From the NCBI GenBank assembly GCA_022606425.2, contig JAHDVF020000675.1, positions 186,001 to 250,000 on the forward strand: DNA of 64,000 bases, in the 5' to 3' direction. Source of the stretch: Lepidostoma basale. Lineage: Eukaryota; Arthropoda; Insecta; Trichoptera; Lepidostomatidae. The notes under the pieces were generated by a model. It was given only the letters and a program-made list of their open reading frames with translations, made no database searches and was not told the DNA's origin. Positions 1 to 10,704 of the stretch are shown piece after piece; position 1 is the stretch's first letter; the number at the start of each line of letters is the position of its first letter. A program made the position numbers and the translations under genes.

Positions 1-1300
1 CAACAGAATAACAAGTTTTGAAACGTGATATAAAAATAGAACTTCCACCTTATGATTATCTCGAATAAAAATCTAAATATATATTTTAGTACTATAAGTG
101 TCTTAAAGATTAAATAAAATTCTACGGTTTTCATTTCAAAATTAGTACGTGACAAAAAAAACGAGTACCTTAAATTTAAAATATAATTTTAATACCATCA
201 CACGACTGCTGATTATGGGAAGAAAGAAAATTCCGAAGCGCGTGTGCGGAAATTTCGGGCAATATTTCTGAAAGTACGAAATATCACTTCGCGTCAGCGG
301 AATACAAGAATCCCTGAAACCGAAAATGTCTCGAGAAATCTCCTGCTCAAACTTGAGTGAAGTTGTGTTTTCACGCTCAGCCACCGCATTGTGAGGTCCT
401 GGGGGGCGGGAAAGTTTTTTTTTATCAGAGAATTGTGCTTTCATCCAAACAATATCGCAACGCGAAGGGGGTGCTTATTCGCTCCATTCTCACTCCCAAC
501 CGAAACAATGGTGACATAATCAGCTTAGGTAAGGCTTAGAATGCCGTCATCGCCTTTTTTGAAACATCATTATCTTTTTAACGCAATCAAGTTACCGAGA
601 TATCTAGTATCAAATTGCTTGCTTATGTTTGCAAGAAAAACAAAAATCCTTTTGTTTGCATAATATGAACTAGTTAAGAGTGCGTATCTCTTACCCCTGC
701 ATTTACAAAGTTGCTATAATTAAATCGTCTTCTCATTATCCCTAGCATATTTACTTTATGTGCAGCTTCGTGAAAGTTTCATTTCATAAACAATGATGTT
801 ACACTCCATATTAACCACCATTGTGTGTCAGGCTTCACCTGCAGTTAAAACAATGATCTTGAACTGCCGCTGACTAATTTGCAGCTAAGACAAATTGTCT
901 CAGTTAATCATAATATTACGTACGAGTAAGAAGTAAGAAACTAAAATTAAAATGTTAATAAAATACATTCATATATGAGCTGCAAATTAATGTAGTCTGT
1001 CGCAGTTCGAAAACAATTTTAGCACTGCAAAAGCAGTCAATCGCACTATATTAACAATTGTAAACTGTTTTATTTATATTAATACTCTTATTATATTAAA
1101 AATTATTTATTTGATTTCTATTTAGTTACTGTTTATTGAACAACGATGTAAAACTATATATTAAGTAATAATTATTGTGAACTGTTTAATTCGGAACACT
1201 CTTATAATATCATAAGTTATTTATTTCATTGAGTTATCGTATGATGTAAACCTCCATATTAATCTCTACGTACAAGTCAGAAGAACCAAGTCCAACTCCA
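1..1300. other. AT-rich interval without recognisable gene
   Basis: No coding region or repeat family is recognised. A slightly GC-richer patch at about 230-500 holds only chance ORFs on both strands. From about 1080 the sequence resembles the outer flank of family G, including a copy of its 'fold-back plus aacgatgtaaaac' flank. Confidence 0.5.
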
Positions 1301-1312
1301 TATTAAATAATT

Positions 1313-1487
1313 AATACGAACGAAAACGTCCGTTTTCTAGAAGTGCTATTATATTTTATGGGAATGAAATGTTTGACCATGCTAAGGCATTATCGAATAA
1401 CGTTTTATAATGCCTTACCAAGGTCATACATATCATTCCTATAAAATATATTAAAACTTCTAGAAATCAGACTTTTTTATTCGTATA
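1313..1487. repeat. Family G inverted repeat, well-preserved hairpin
   Basis: The two arms are near-complementary: an outer TACGAA/TTCGTA pair, then TTTTCTAGAAG against CTTCTAGAAA, then ATTTTATGGGAATGA against TCATTCCTATAAAAT. The centre is AAGGCATTATCGAATAA…TTATAATGCCTT. This is one of at least ten copies of the family in the window. The inner stem plus downstream GAAACATGTC in better copies resembles the HH families, but the CTGANGA box has decayed to TTGATAA. Confidence 0.75.
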
Positions 1488-1737
1488 ATCATTCTATGTA
1501 AGTGAGAATAAATTTATCATATTGAAATAATAAAATATAGTCTCATCACGAAATATAACTACGTGTTCGATTTGACTTTGGTAATAAAGCTACAATTTAT
1601 TATTTATCCCTGATAGCCAGTTCACATTTCACATTAATCTGAGGTCGGCCCTTCAAACAAAAAAATTTCAGACTTGTCGTCCTTAAGCCATTCCGTTATC
1701 GACTTGAAGCAGTATCATGTCATTTTTTAATGTCATT

Positions 1738-2122
1738 CTTTCTTACTTACTTCCTTTTGCCATACAGCTCTTAAAGAGTTTTAGCCTTGATGATTTTCCT
1801 TCAAGCTCCTCGATCCTGCGCCATTTGCTCCCAGCAGTCTGATTCGCCCAACCTAGCCAGATCAGCTAGAACATTATCCATTACGCGCTGTCTAGGACAT
1901 CCAAGAGATCTTACTTCGGTTGGTCTAGACGCGTACTGGGTCTTGATTGCTCTGGTCTCTTCGGCTCAGCATACGTGTCCAATCCATGCTACACGACTGG
2001 CTCTTACCGTTCGTTATAAGGCGCTGCGCTGCTAGGTCATCGTACAGATCTATTGGTTGGTCCTACGCCTGCAAGTTCCCGCTGTAATATAGGGTCTGGG
2101 TCCCAGGATCATTTTCAGTACC
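1738..2122 (-). pseudogene. LINE C-terminal remnant, family E (RTE-like)
   Basis: Read on the minus strand, with frame changes, the segment gives PRQRVMDNVLADLARLGES, then WEQMAQDRGA and KIIKAKTL. This is the pattern (basic GRP-like motif, W/D-rich block, AQDR..W) found after the RT domain in RTE-type non-LTR retrotransposons. Several stops and frameshifts mean it is dead. The 3' end lies at the low coordinate and finishes in an (AAGT)n-type tail near 1741. The clade assignment is inferred from protein pattern only. Confidence 0.6.
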
Positions 2123-2129
2123 TTATTAT

Positions 2130-2690
2130 AAACCAGTAGATTATTTTAGAGATATAGAACATCTGAATAAAAAAATAAAATAATGTCAAATCCTTTATTT
2201 TTGTTCAACTGAATAATGTACCTTAACGACTTATCTAGAGTCGTTTTCAATAGTCAAACAATTTATTTCGTATTATGTCCATTAGCCACCAATTTGTTAC
2301 ACAATATTTGATTCGGGAATGTATACATTAAAATGGCTAGTTGCGCTTTCACGGACAATTACGTTCATTCAGTGAAACGGGAGCCCATAATGGACCATTA
2401 ACTGACTATCCTCGCATTTTTAGGTTCTCCCAAATAAAACATTTCAAAGGTAAATTAATGGAAATAATATTGAAATGTTAATACGATTTTTTTCGTTCAT
2501 AGAGACAATAGAAATATGAAGTTTCAAAAAGACTTTACAAATTAATATTTTATAGAATCTTGTTATTAGAACAAATCGTTTTCTGTATTCCACCGTATAT
2601 CGTAATTTTCCTAATCTTCATCTGTCTATCTAATTTTCATTCCTCTTACTCTCTATTGAAGTATTATATTATTACAAACAAACAAATAAA
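2130..2690. other. AT-rich interval, nothing recognised
   Basis: It contains only short chance ORFs, for example in the T-rich stretch at 2560-2680. Confidence 0.5.
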
Positions 2691-2808
2691 CAACACCATC
2701 ACGCCGTTACATGTAAGAGTAGGCAGACATAATGGACCACCACACTACTCTATCCTGACACACCTCTCTAGTATCCATCACATTTATACAGCGAGTCAAA
2801 CACGCAGA
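2691..2808 (-). pseudogene. LINE A2 3' end fragment
   Basis: The minus-strand sequence matches the last ~110 bp of LINE family A: the segment that encodes (Q)DRVVWRSILSAY, then CGGCGTGATGG. The tail is (TTG/TTTG)n rather than (TTAG)n, which places it with subfamily A2 (compare 40588-41069 and 44142-44870). It is strongly 5' truncated. Confidence 0.65.
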
Positions 2809-3065
2809 TTGTTCCTATATCTAACATTATGAATTATTATTATTAGCCTTAATTAAAAAATGTTATTTATTCCCACGATTGTTCATATGTACATACCGCA
2901 AACACACAACATGCGCACATTTGGAATCTAAATCATAGTTAAAATATTTATTTATTTTGTTACAAACGGAATAAATTTCAATACATATTTTTCATACAGA
3001 CAGTTTACTTAAATCTATGAACAAAATTAAGCCTAAGGCGAGTTAAGTCTGTTTTCAGTCTTAAG

Positions 3066-3240
3066 AATACAGGTAAGTATTGTATTAGGTTATTAATAAA
3101 AGAAGGACACTATTATAAATGAGAACACAGGTATATTGAATAATAAAAAAAGGACACTATTAAAATAAATAATACAGGTATAAATATTATAAACGGGAGA
3201 AGTACAATTATAAAATTAAGACTACAGGTATATAGATTAT
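3066..3240. repeat. Degenerate minisatellite, about 50-bp unit
   Basis: The phrase (A/C)ACAGGTA recurs at about 3068, 3125, 3173 and 3223, so units are about 57, 48 and 50 bp. The first two units also share AAGGACACTATTA. Units are diverged. No longer array is present. Confidence 0.55.
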
Positions 3241-3253
3241 TATATGAACTTCA

Positions 3254-3408
3254 ATTCGAATGAAAACATCAGTTTACTAGTTTTCTATAATTTTTTATGA
3301 GAATGACATGTTTCGCCTTTTTGAGGCATTATCAAATGACTTAGAATGCGAAATATGTTATTCCCATGAAATATAATAAAACTTCTATAAAATAGAGGTT
3401 TTCATTAG
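3254..3408. repeat. Family G inverted repeat
   Basis: The left arm begins ATTCGAATGAAAACATC; the right arm ends in GGTTTTCATTAGTATC. The left inner stem keeps GACATGTTTCGCC, and the right arm is partly deleted around the stem (GAATGCGAAATATG). The outer flank TATGGAGTTTAGAAACATTG follows as in other copies. Confidence 0.65.
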
Positions 3409-3499
3409 TATCAATATTTTTATATGGAGTTTAGAAACATTGTTCAAGAAACAGTAAAATTGCGTATTTAAAGATTTATATGTTTTCCTAATTATTTAC

Positions 3500-3775
3500 G
3501 AGTTTTTAAAGCTGCATTTGTTGTAATTTCGTGTCGCTGTAAAGCAAGACACATCTGACAGCTGTTGAGAGATAAAAGAGTCCCGAATGCATCTCCGATC
3601 GCGCGTGATACCTGGCCCATCGTCGCAGTGACCGCGCGGGCATGGAGTGTGAGTGTTGGGCCGCCCGCGCCCGTGTCTCGCCGGGTGTGCCCACATAAAT
3701 AAATTGTTTCACTTTATTGGCCAGGTGGCCGGGCCGACAGCTGGCACCCCTGGCCGCAGTCTCTGCTCGGTATTT
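3500..3775. other. GC- and CpG-rich island in AT-rich DNA
   Basis: The stretch at about 3590-3770 is dense in CGCGCG, GGGCCGCCC and GGCCGGGCC words, unlike everything around it. The minus strand has two overlapping ORFs of about 66 codons, low in complexity and with no family I recognise. It could be a first exon or promoter of an unseen gene, or a GC-rich mobile fragment. No splice signals or tail decide the matter. Confidence 0.4.
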
Positions 3776-3779
3776 TTGT

Positions 3780-4490
3780 CCAAGTTTAAATAAACTTGAT
3801 AAGGCGAATCTTCAGGTGGTTATTCCATAAACATTTGAAGCGTGTCGGAGAATGGATATGATTTCAATTTAATAAGAACTCGCCCAAGATAAGAAACACA
3901 ATGGTGATTGTTCTGGATACATCACGCACGTGATCGTTCATATGCACGGTATATCATACAATAGCTATCAATGTATGGTATGTGTTGACACTCAGTATTT
4001 ACATTTAATAAGGTTTTATTTAGATAAGCGATTGGTGTGGTGCATGTTTTCTGGGACAGATGAATTTGTATTGTATACCTATATGGGGAAGAAAAATATA
4101 CATATTTAATCAAACTGATTAATGTTTGATCCCAAACACATGCACGTCACCAGGTGATATTATTGTGAAACGTGTAACATTTTTTTTTATCTTTTGAAAA
4201 CCAGACGGAATTATTAAAAGCTACTTAGTCTGGAGAAAGTAATGCCACTGTCGAAAACAAAACAAAACATAATAGGCAAAAAAAACGATGTCAACAAAAT
4301 CCGCTTTGGATTTTGTACAGCTTTCTTACCGAGCTTGTTAAGTCATATTTTAATAAACGTGCTTTTATAAAAAAAATCTTATCTTGGTTAGAATTTTTTT
4401 ATACAAGGAGACTTTAAGGGCTTACTGTTAAATATTCTTTGGAATCAACAATAAAATGACACATTTTAAAAATAATTTGAATAAGAGTTT
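3780..4490. other. AT-rich interval, nothing recognised
   Basis: Only chance ORFs are present; there is no repeat that recurs in the window. Confidence 0.45.
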
Positions 4491-4493
4491 TTA

Positions 4494-4664
4494 GATCACG
4501 TTTATTTGTTTATTCGAACCAACTGGTTTCGCTTCTGCTAGAGCTTCGTCACGGTTACATAATAAACTGTTTTTTTTTTATCGTTGCGCTTACAGTTTAT
4601 TTTGTAGGCCTAATGAAGTACCGACAGTAGCGAAACCGGTTAGTTTGAAAAATAAAATAAAGCG
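4494..4664. repeat. HH-f element, inverted arms with hammerhead-like motifs
   Basis: The minus strand at 4521-4551 reads (G)TGACGA, A, GCTC…, GAAACC, AGTT. The plus strand at 4610-4641 reads CTAATGA, A, GTAC…GTAGC, GAAACCGGTT. The motifs face each other with their CTGANGA sides inward. A third, single-armed copy is at 57060-57125. The cleavage-site equivalent is GTT, and the CTGANGA box is mutated in both arms here. Confidence 0.5.
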
Positions 4665-4805
4665 GTGTAAAAATAAATTACATAATTGACATTATTTTTA
4701 ATAATGTCACACCACAAATTTAGTGCTCCTTATATAAATATATTTAAAATATTGTAACATTAAGAAAACCGCGTTGCCACCGTAATTCATAGCTTATGAA
4801 TAAAC

Positions 4806-5217
4806 ATATCGTGGGTATACTGGCAAAAAAACGTTAAGTCTAAAATCGCTGTTTTGAGAAATCGAACATTTAAGTTTTCTTTAAATTTGAAACATATAAG
4901 TGTCGTTGTCAAAAGTCAATCGAGGGAATTTTTTTCAGCCGAAGACAATAAGTAGAGTTAACGTTTTTTTCCAGTACAAAAATGTTCAACAAGACTCTTC
5001 GAAAAATATTAAGTTTTTTGAAGCTTTTAGCCTGTATGAAATACCTTTTGTACGATTTAACGTTAAATTTATTTTTAAAACTAGAGAAAAAATCTGTTTC
5101 ATTCGACTTCGTGTATTTTGCCAATTTGTAGAGCATTGTAAACTTTACAATACTGCATCACTAAGTCAAAACTGCCAATTTTCGACTTAACGTTTTTTGC
5201 CAGTATACCCACGATAT
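4806..5217. mobile_element. MITE with ~35-bp terminal inverted repeats
   Basis: The left end ATATCGTGGGTATACTGGC (continuing AAAAAAACGTTAAGTC) is matched by the reverse complement of the right end, with one A fewer in the A-run. The interior encodes nothing recognisable; overlapping ORFs on both strands are of chance type. The ends abut TA-containing sequence, compatible with a Tc1/mariner-type target, but the superfamily is not established. Confidence 0.7.
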
Positions 5218-5219
5218 TG

Positions 5220-5880
5220 TATTTACTATTTTATTAATAGTACAAAACATATAAATAGCTTTGTCAAATATTGTTCCTTTACAAATGTAAATATTTTCTT
5301 TTGTAATTCTTACATTAAAAAAAACTTAAAGTCATAATTAATTACATAGGGTAACAAAAAAATAAACATTCAAGTCATTTGGGGTACCCCTTTGTAAGTA
5401 AAATAATTATTCCTTTTATTATGATTTTTTTATTATATATTCCACAATTGTGTATTGTACACCACATATTTCTATCTATTTTATTTATTACACAGCATAA
5501 ATTACTTGACAACCCTTGCATTAAATTTCAGGTACTTAGTACAATACAACACAATAAAGAAATATTGGTTTGCCCTTTTACAAAATAAATAATGCCGCTA
5601 AGAAAATGCTTTGAAGTTGATAAATGACAAATGTATTAAGTCCAACAACCGCCAATAAAGAATATACAAGTACCCGCGTACTTGCTTACCGATTCGGGGA
5701 TTGCCACCCTTGAGGTCGTATTGATTTATTATGCTTGATGTTTTGCAAACGAAGAAGGGGTTTGTTTAAAAAATACACCCTTCGAAGATTTCGTACTTCA
5801 AGAAGGGCATAATTGTGGTTGCTGTAAAGTTATTATTTAATAAGATATTAGGTAGAATACGAAAGAAAATATTTATCTTA
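5220..5880. other. AT-rich interval, nothing recognised
   Basis: No family-level similarity is visible. The ORF at 5379-5588 is hydrophobic and T-rich by composition. Confidence 0.45.
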
Positions 5881-5886
5881 GTAACC

Positions 5887-6038
5887 AACTAACTAACTAA
5901 CTAACCATCACGCCGTCTTCTCGAAGGGATACTCTGAAAGCATGGACTGCCACACTTTTCTCTCCTGACATATTTCTCTCGCTACCTCAACATTCATACA
6001 TCGTGTCATGCGTGCGCGTCAAGATCTCTAACTCCTCA
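5887..6038 (-). pseudogene. LINE A 3' end fragment
   Basis: The minus strand ends in CGGCGTGATGG(TTAG)n, preceded by the family A segment for QERKVWQS and for CMNVEEA. It is only about 150 bp long, with a small indel in the CCCCTTCGGGGAG hairpin that precedes the terminus. Confidence 0.7.
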
Positions 6039-6379
6039 GTATTTATTTAAGAATTCGATAATAGTAAAGATATTTTGCTTTTAACAGAGCTACTCGTTTT
6101 AAGTTAAAAAAACAAATAAAATGTAGTAAACAAATCTATAAATTTACTTATAAAAATATGTAAACATTCAAACAACAATATATACGTTTTGAGGGATGCA
6201 CATATTTTGATGTTTTCAAATAGAGAATTTATATTTTCTAAATTTCTCCCCTTTTTTTAAAATAATTCTCTTTATTCTGAATTTCTACTCTATCTTCCGA
6301 ATTTCTACTCTCAATTCTGAACTCAAAAATAACAATATATGACAATATAATCTACGAAAGCAGTTTTTCATCACTTATT

Positions 6380-6600
6380 TAAATCGTCAGTTTTCTAGAA
6401 GTTTTATTATATTTTATGGGAATGTCATGTTTCGCCCTTCTAAGGCATTGTCAAATAACATGTTTATTGTTTCATATAATTTGTTTCTTTATTGTTTCTT
6501 GAACAATGAAGTAAAATTCCATATCAAATAATTAATACGAATGAATACAGCAAAACATTTGATAATGCCTTTGAAGGGCGAAACATGTCATTCCCACTTA
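6380..6600. repeat. Family G copy, rearranged
   Basis: A left arm (GTTTTCTAGAAG… to AAGGCATTGTCAAATAACATG) is followed at about 6462-6546 by outer-flank sequence of the same family (TTGAACAATGAAGTAAAATTCC…AATACGAATGAA). A right inner stem, TTTGATAATGCC…GGGCGAAACATGTCATTCC, comes next. This looks like one copy inserted or recombined into another. Confidence 0.6.
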
Positions 6601-6609
6601 TTTTAATTG

Positions 6610-7430
6610 TGTGACCACGTATTCTGGGTACTTACGAATAATATAATGGGTTTCGGTTGAATTTATAATACGGTTTTATGATTAAAAAGTTTAATTATAC
6701 AAGACAGTAATGATTTATTTTAGACGCCTCTGATTAAACTATAATTGGTTATTATATACAGCAAAATATAATATAATATTAAAACCCTTCACCTGCTGCA
6801 AGAATATGTAAACGAAGTTAAGAAATTCACCACCTTTTTTAATAACTTAACCGATGTTTCGCAAAACATTTTGCAGATGTCTCTTTTCATTTAAAAAAAT
6901 CCATATCTAAATTGAAAACGAATTTAACAGGTCACGTTAGATATCCTACCTTGACTTCCTCAGTCGCGCGAAACTGCTCCTCTGCAGTTTATGACAGGCC
7001 CATTAGACTATTATTTTGGAGGCAATACATTCATATTCTACTCCACAATACCCAAGATATCAGTATTAAAGTATCAGTATTATCTGTAAGAATTTCCAAC
7101 CCATGAGTGCAACTCTAAAGTAAACAACTTTTCTAGTTATGTTTTTTTATAAATTTGCTTACCTATAAAGTAAAAATGTTTTTATTAGCATTGTATACCA
7201 TATCAAACACAACACCTTAGATCAAACTTTATTTTATTCGTGATTTTCGTGTTTCCATTCAAATACACCGCACTGCACATTTACTGCACCATCATAAAGC
7301 TAGTTGTGACATATCTTATTCTTCGTTTACCATGTCGGGTTTCATTCATTTAAATTAAATGATTTCATTGAATATGTTTTAGACATATTACCATCGTCTT
7401 ACTGTCGTGCTTTTTGTTTTATTCTCACGG
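6610..7430. other. AT-rich interval with a degenerate HH-like stem
   Basis: On the minus strand at about 6848-6890, GCAAAA-TG-TTTTGC is followed by GAAACATCGGTT, a stem plus GAAAC layout resembling the HH families, but the CTGANGA box is not intact. Otherwise nothing is recognised. Confidence 0.35.
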
Positions 7431-7664
7431 TCTTACTTGCTGTGGGCTGGTCATGTATGTCGACGAGATAATGGAAGACGGAGCCAGAGGGTTACTGAAC
7501 GGAGGCCAAGGTTGAGCCGAAGAAGTGTCGGGAGACAACCAACCAAGTGGAGCGATGATATTGTGCGGACAGCGGGAAGGGCCTGGAGAACACTGGCGAG
7601 AGACCGAGAGAGATGGCGTGGGAGTGGAGATACTTACGTCCAGCAGTGGATGGAGACAAGCTGA
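7431..7664 (+). pseudogene. LINE C-terminal fragment, family C
   Basis: An open frame reads LLWAGHVCRRDNGR, then GRQPTKWSDDIVR and RDRERWRGSGDTYVQQW before a TGA. The order WAGHV, GR-PT-WSDD, DR-RW, YVQQW is the usual end of an RTE-like LINE ORF2 in insects. There is no RT catalytic region upstream, so the copy is 5' truncated. The frame itself is unbroken over about 78 codons, which suggests fairly recent insertion. Confidence 0.7.
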
Positions 7665-7689
7665 CGAAGACTTATTGAAAAATAATTCG

Positions 7690-9240
7690 CGTATTTTGAT
7701 TATTTTCTTATTAGTGACATGAAACAAACCATCATTATATGGAATGCATTAATTTTTTTTTTGTGTCCATGTAATTCAAGTTGTTGTATTGTGATCACGT
7801 AAAATAGGGCAACGCATGGAGCGTGAAATATATCAAACTACAATACATTAATTCATTCACCCCTGGCCATATGGTATATTTCACTTTCTAACTTCTAATT
7901 CACGTTGGTTTGACTTTACAAGGTTAGCCCTGCTCTTCGTTGAAACACAATTGCGACATTTACATGTATAAATTACATATTGTTTATTTATATATAATGT
8001 AAATTACACATCGTACAATTAAATAAATATTTATTTTAGGGTAAACACATAAGTAATACATAGAAAACTTACATTAAATATTGATACAAACGTAAATTTT
8101 TGGAAGTTTTAGTATGCGTGACATGTTTAACCTTTCTATGACATTATCAGATTTGATAATGCCTTAGCAAGATATTTGAGGTCCCTCCAAAAAAATAATA
8201 TAACAAATTTATTTTTTATACAAGCTGGAATTTTTTAATGAATGAGAATACAGTTTAATTCACTGTAAAAAATATTTTTTTCGGTTTGTTCGAGAATTTT
8301 GAACCTTCATAATCGGTACAACGATTTTATCTTGTTTTTCCAATTATTGAAATAAAAAATATTCCAAATGCGCCGAAAATTTTACCATACAATGTGTCCA
8401 TATAACCCAATTGTTTTTTTTTAAATAAATTTAATAATAAAAAAATAAATAAAAAATATAATTATTGAAAAATTTGTCAACATAATAAAACTTCTAAAAA
8501 ATAGACGCGTCATGACATGTTCATGAACATCAAATAATAATTATGTAGTTTTACTTTGTTGTTAAAGAAACAATAAATATTTATTGCATAAATTAAACAA
8601 CAACAAAAATATTAGGTACACCTTTTTGTGTGATATTTTTGACACATACGAATGAAAACATCTGTCTTCTAGAAGTTCAATTATAATTTATAAAAATATG
8701 ATATTTCACCTTTATAAAGCATCATTAAATGTTCATTTTTGTGTAATGTCCAACATTTCACAATCCCCATAAATAAACATTAATCAGAAGGGCATCAGAT
8801 TCAATTAACATTTCATTCACTTTTAAGGATTTTTCTTCTCTCTAATAAACAAACGCTGGCGTATTTTACTTTCGGCTGCCGCAAACGTAAAATATAACGC
8901 AAAATGAATTGTCTCTAAGGGAGGTTATTTTCGTTTAATTAGACCCAACCTCCCCTTCGTGTGCCTTAATTATGTCCCATCCCGGGCGACTTCAGGACCC
9001 CTGAGCACACAATCTATTACTGCGAAAAATCAATATCTTACGACCAAGTTTAACAATTAGGTTGATTCTTTTGCCGAATTAACTTAACTACATGGTAATC
9101 CACAACAACAATTGTAAGTGATATTCTTATGTGAATTTAATATTCCAATAATGAAAAGTTATTAATTACTCGTAAATAGGAAAACATTGTTTAAGTTTTT
9201 TTTTTAATAATTTTTAATGCATTTTTTTACTGTTGTTTTA
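7690..9240. other. AT-rich interval with family G remnants
   Basis: Degenerate family G arms are seen at about 8097-8190 (GACATGTTTAACCTTTCTA…GATAATGCCTTAG) and 8648-8740 (TACGAATGAAAACATCTG…), with a right-arm scrap near 8480. A GC-richer patch at 8870-9010 has no recognisable content. Confidence 0.45.
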
Positions 9241-9241
9241 C

Positions 9242-9368
9242 AACTAACTAACTAACCATCACCCCGTTTCCTCGGAAGGGTATGCAGAGAGCATAGATCA
9301 CCAAACTTATTGTCCTAACATACATCTCGAAATTCCTCTATATCACACATTGTAACATGCACTGATTT
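9242..9368 (-). pseudogene. LINE A 3' end fragment, diverged
   Basis: The minus-strand end is GGGGTGATGG(TTAG)n with the family's QxxVW…SAY segment, but many substitutions make it one of the older copies. Confidence 0.6.
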
Positions 9369-9519
9369 TTCCGATTTTTCAAACTTCGATTTTATAAAAG
9401 ATTTTTTTACAAAACAAATTAAATGATATCATATCAGCAAAAAAAAAATTGTCCTTTTTTCATCATTTAGATGGAAATATGACAAAAAGTAATAATTGTC
9501 TTACAAAGGCAATATTTAT

Positions 9520-9666
9520 AACTAACTAACCACCACGCCGTTTCCCGAATGAATAAGAAGTAAGAATGGACCGCCACATTATTCTTTTCTGACAAGTTTC
9601 TCTCGATTCCTCAACATTCATGGATCACGCAAGTCGATTTCACCGACTCCTCACGTGGTCTACATT
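9520..9666 (-). pseudogene. LINE A 3' end fragment
   Basis: The minus-strand terminus is CGGCGTGGTGG(TTAG)n. The hairpin-forming CCCCTTCGGGG is altered to a GAATGAATAAG-like sequence. It lies only 150 bp from another copy in the same orientation (9242-9368). Confidence 0.65.
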
Positions 9667-9743
9667 AAAAAAAACTAAATTTGTAAATAATATTATATAA
9701 TATCAATAATGATATACGAGTATAATATCAATTATCGTTGGAC

Positions 9744-9890
9744 GATCGAAGTGTGGTGAGGTTCGCAACCCATCACACCGCGTTTCCCGTGGGGGCGAAA
9801 AGAGAAGGATGGAATGCCGCATGGGTCAAGTGTGGCAGTCCATTATTTCTGCCTACCTCTTCGGGGATACGGCGTGATGGTTAGTTAGTT
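9744..9890 (+). mobile_element. LINE-end inverted dimer element, copy 1
   Basis: The 5' half, CCCATCACACCGCGTTTCCC…, is a diverged reverse complement of the LINE A 3' end. The 3' half is an ordinary LINE A end, AAGTGTGGCAGTCCATT to CGGCGTGATGG(TTAG)n. It begins GATCGAAGTGTG, as in copy 3, but lacks about 25 nt that follow there. The two halves can fold on each other. See 10243-10390 and 25963-26136. Confidence 0.65.
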
Positions 9891-9929
9891 TAGTTATAAT
9901 ATCATAAATTTAACAAACAAAAGTTATCA

Positions 9930-10075
9930 AATGATTTTACTGAAATCTCTTGATGGAAGTTCATTTTAAATAATAATTAAAAAAACTATGTTTTTTTACT
10001 ACTTCCACTTTTGCCTTTATTTCGACAGCGACCGGTTTCACCAGGCTCGCTGGCATCGACAGGCTGATAAGCAAT
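9930..10075 (-). repeat. HH-c element, partial
   Basis: Family HH-c is marked by CTACTTCCACTTTTG…TTTATTTCGACAGCGACCGGTTTC on the plus strand and by an arm ATCTCTTGATGGAAGTTCATTTT. The hammerhead-like motif is on the minus strand. Other copies are at 13400, 13921, 52420, 55350 and 62685. Confidence 0.65.
10030..10062 (-). ncRNA. HH-c hammerhead-like motif
   Basis: Minus strand: CTGTCGA, T, stem GCCAG/CTGGT, GAAAC, then CGGTC. Stem I is a perfect CAGC (just before the box) with GCTG (just after GTC). In most other copies it is CAGT with GCTG, a G-U pair at the same place. The box differs from the hammerhead consensus CUGANGA at position 6. Confidence 0.4.
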
Positions 10076-10242
10076 TTAACAAAGGCTATTTCACGACAAG
10101 TTTTTTATTGTTATTGTATAGTTTTTCCACGTATTTATATTATATTTCGTTAATGGATATCTAACAAATTATTTGTAATAAATATTTTTTTTCCTCTTTT
10201 TCTTTTTTATATAGGTACTTTGAATATACAACACTTATATAC

Positions 10243-10390
10243 TTGGTGGCGATGAGGTTCGCAACCCATCACACCGCGTCTCCCGCGGGGCGAAAAGAGA
10301 AGGATGGAGTGGCGCATCGGATAAAGTGTGACAGTCCATTCTTTCTGCCTACCCTTTCGGGGAGACGGCGTGATGGTTAGTTAGTTAGTT
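10243..10390 (+). mobile_element. LINE-end inverted dimer element, copy 2
   Basis: Its order is the same as copy 1: GGTGGCGATGAGGTTCGCAA, inverted LINE-end half, GATGGAGTGGCGCATCGG, then a normal LINE A end with (TTAG)n. Comparison with the intact right arm of the host HH-a hairpin shows the insertion point, flanked by TTATAT on both sides (a 6-bp duplication). This supports movement as a unit. Confidence 0.7.
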
Positions 10391-10415
10391 ATATTTAAAA
10401 AAAAAAAATTACATA

Positions 10416-10446
10416 GACATATTTCGGACAACCTGTCCTTCTTCAG
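10416..10446 (-). ncRNA. HH-a hammerhead-like motif, left arm
   Basis: Minus strand: CTGAAGA (consensus-perfect box), A, stem GGAC/GTCC with loop AGGTT, GAAA, TATGTC. Stem I supports only one pair. Confidence 0.45.
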
Positions 10447-10704
10447 TGATACATATTTAAAATATTATAAAATTGTTTACATGATCTGACAGATGTTATA
10501 AAGATTTATTTTAAATAAATCTTTATAACATCTCCAGATCATGTAAACAATTTTATAATATTTTAAATATGTATCACTGAAGAAAGACTGGTTGTCCACA
10601 TGTAATTTTATTTTTTTAATATAAGTGTTGTATATTCAAAGTATATAAAAAAGAAAAAGAGAAATAAAGCATCATAACAACACAAAGTATGGCGAATATA
10701 AAAG

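Larger units (their letters stand above)
10190..10702. repeat. HH-a element with inverted arms, host of an insertion
   Basis: The left arm (CTTTTTCTTTTTTATATA…CAACACTTATAT) and the right arm (ATATAAGTGTTG…TATATAAAAAAGAAAAAG) are complementary, as are the inner parts (GTTTACATGATCTG…). The right arm ends in CAACACAAAGTATGGCGAATAT, shared with other HH-a copies. A LINE-end dimer (10243-10390) sits in the left arm. The right-arm motif has lost GAAAC. Confidence 0.75.

Noticed and set aside
1787..2035. 82-codon plus-strand ORF
   Set aside because: It is the antisense shadow of a LINE C-terminal remnant.
4900..5190. 96-codon ORF
   Set aside because: Lies inside a MITE, with an overlapping ORF on the other strand; no family similarity.
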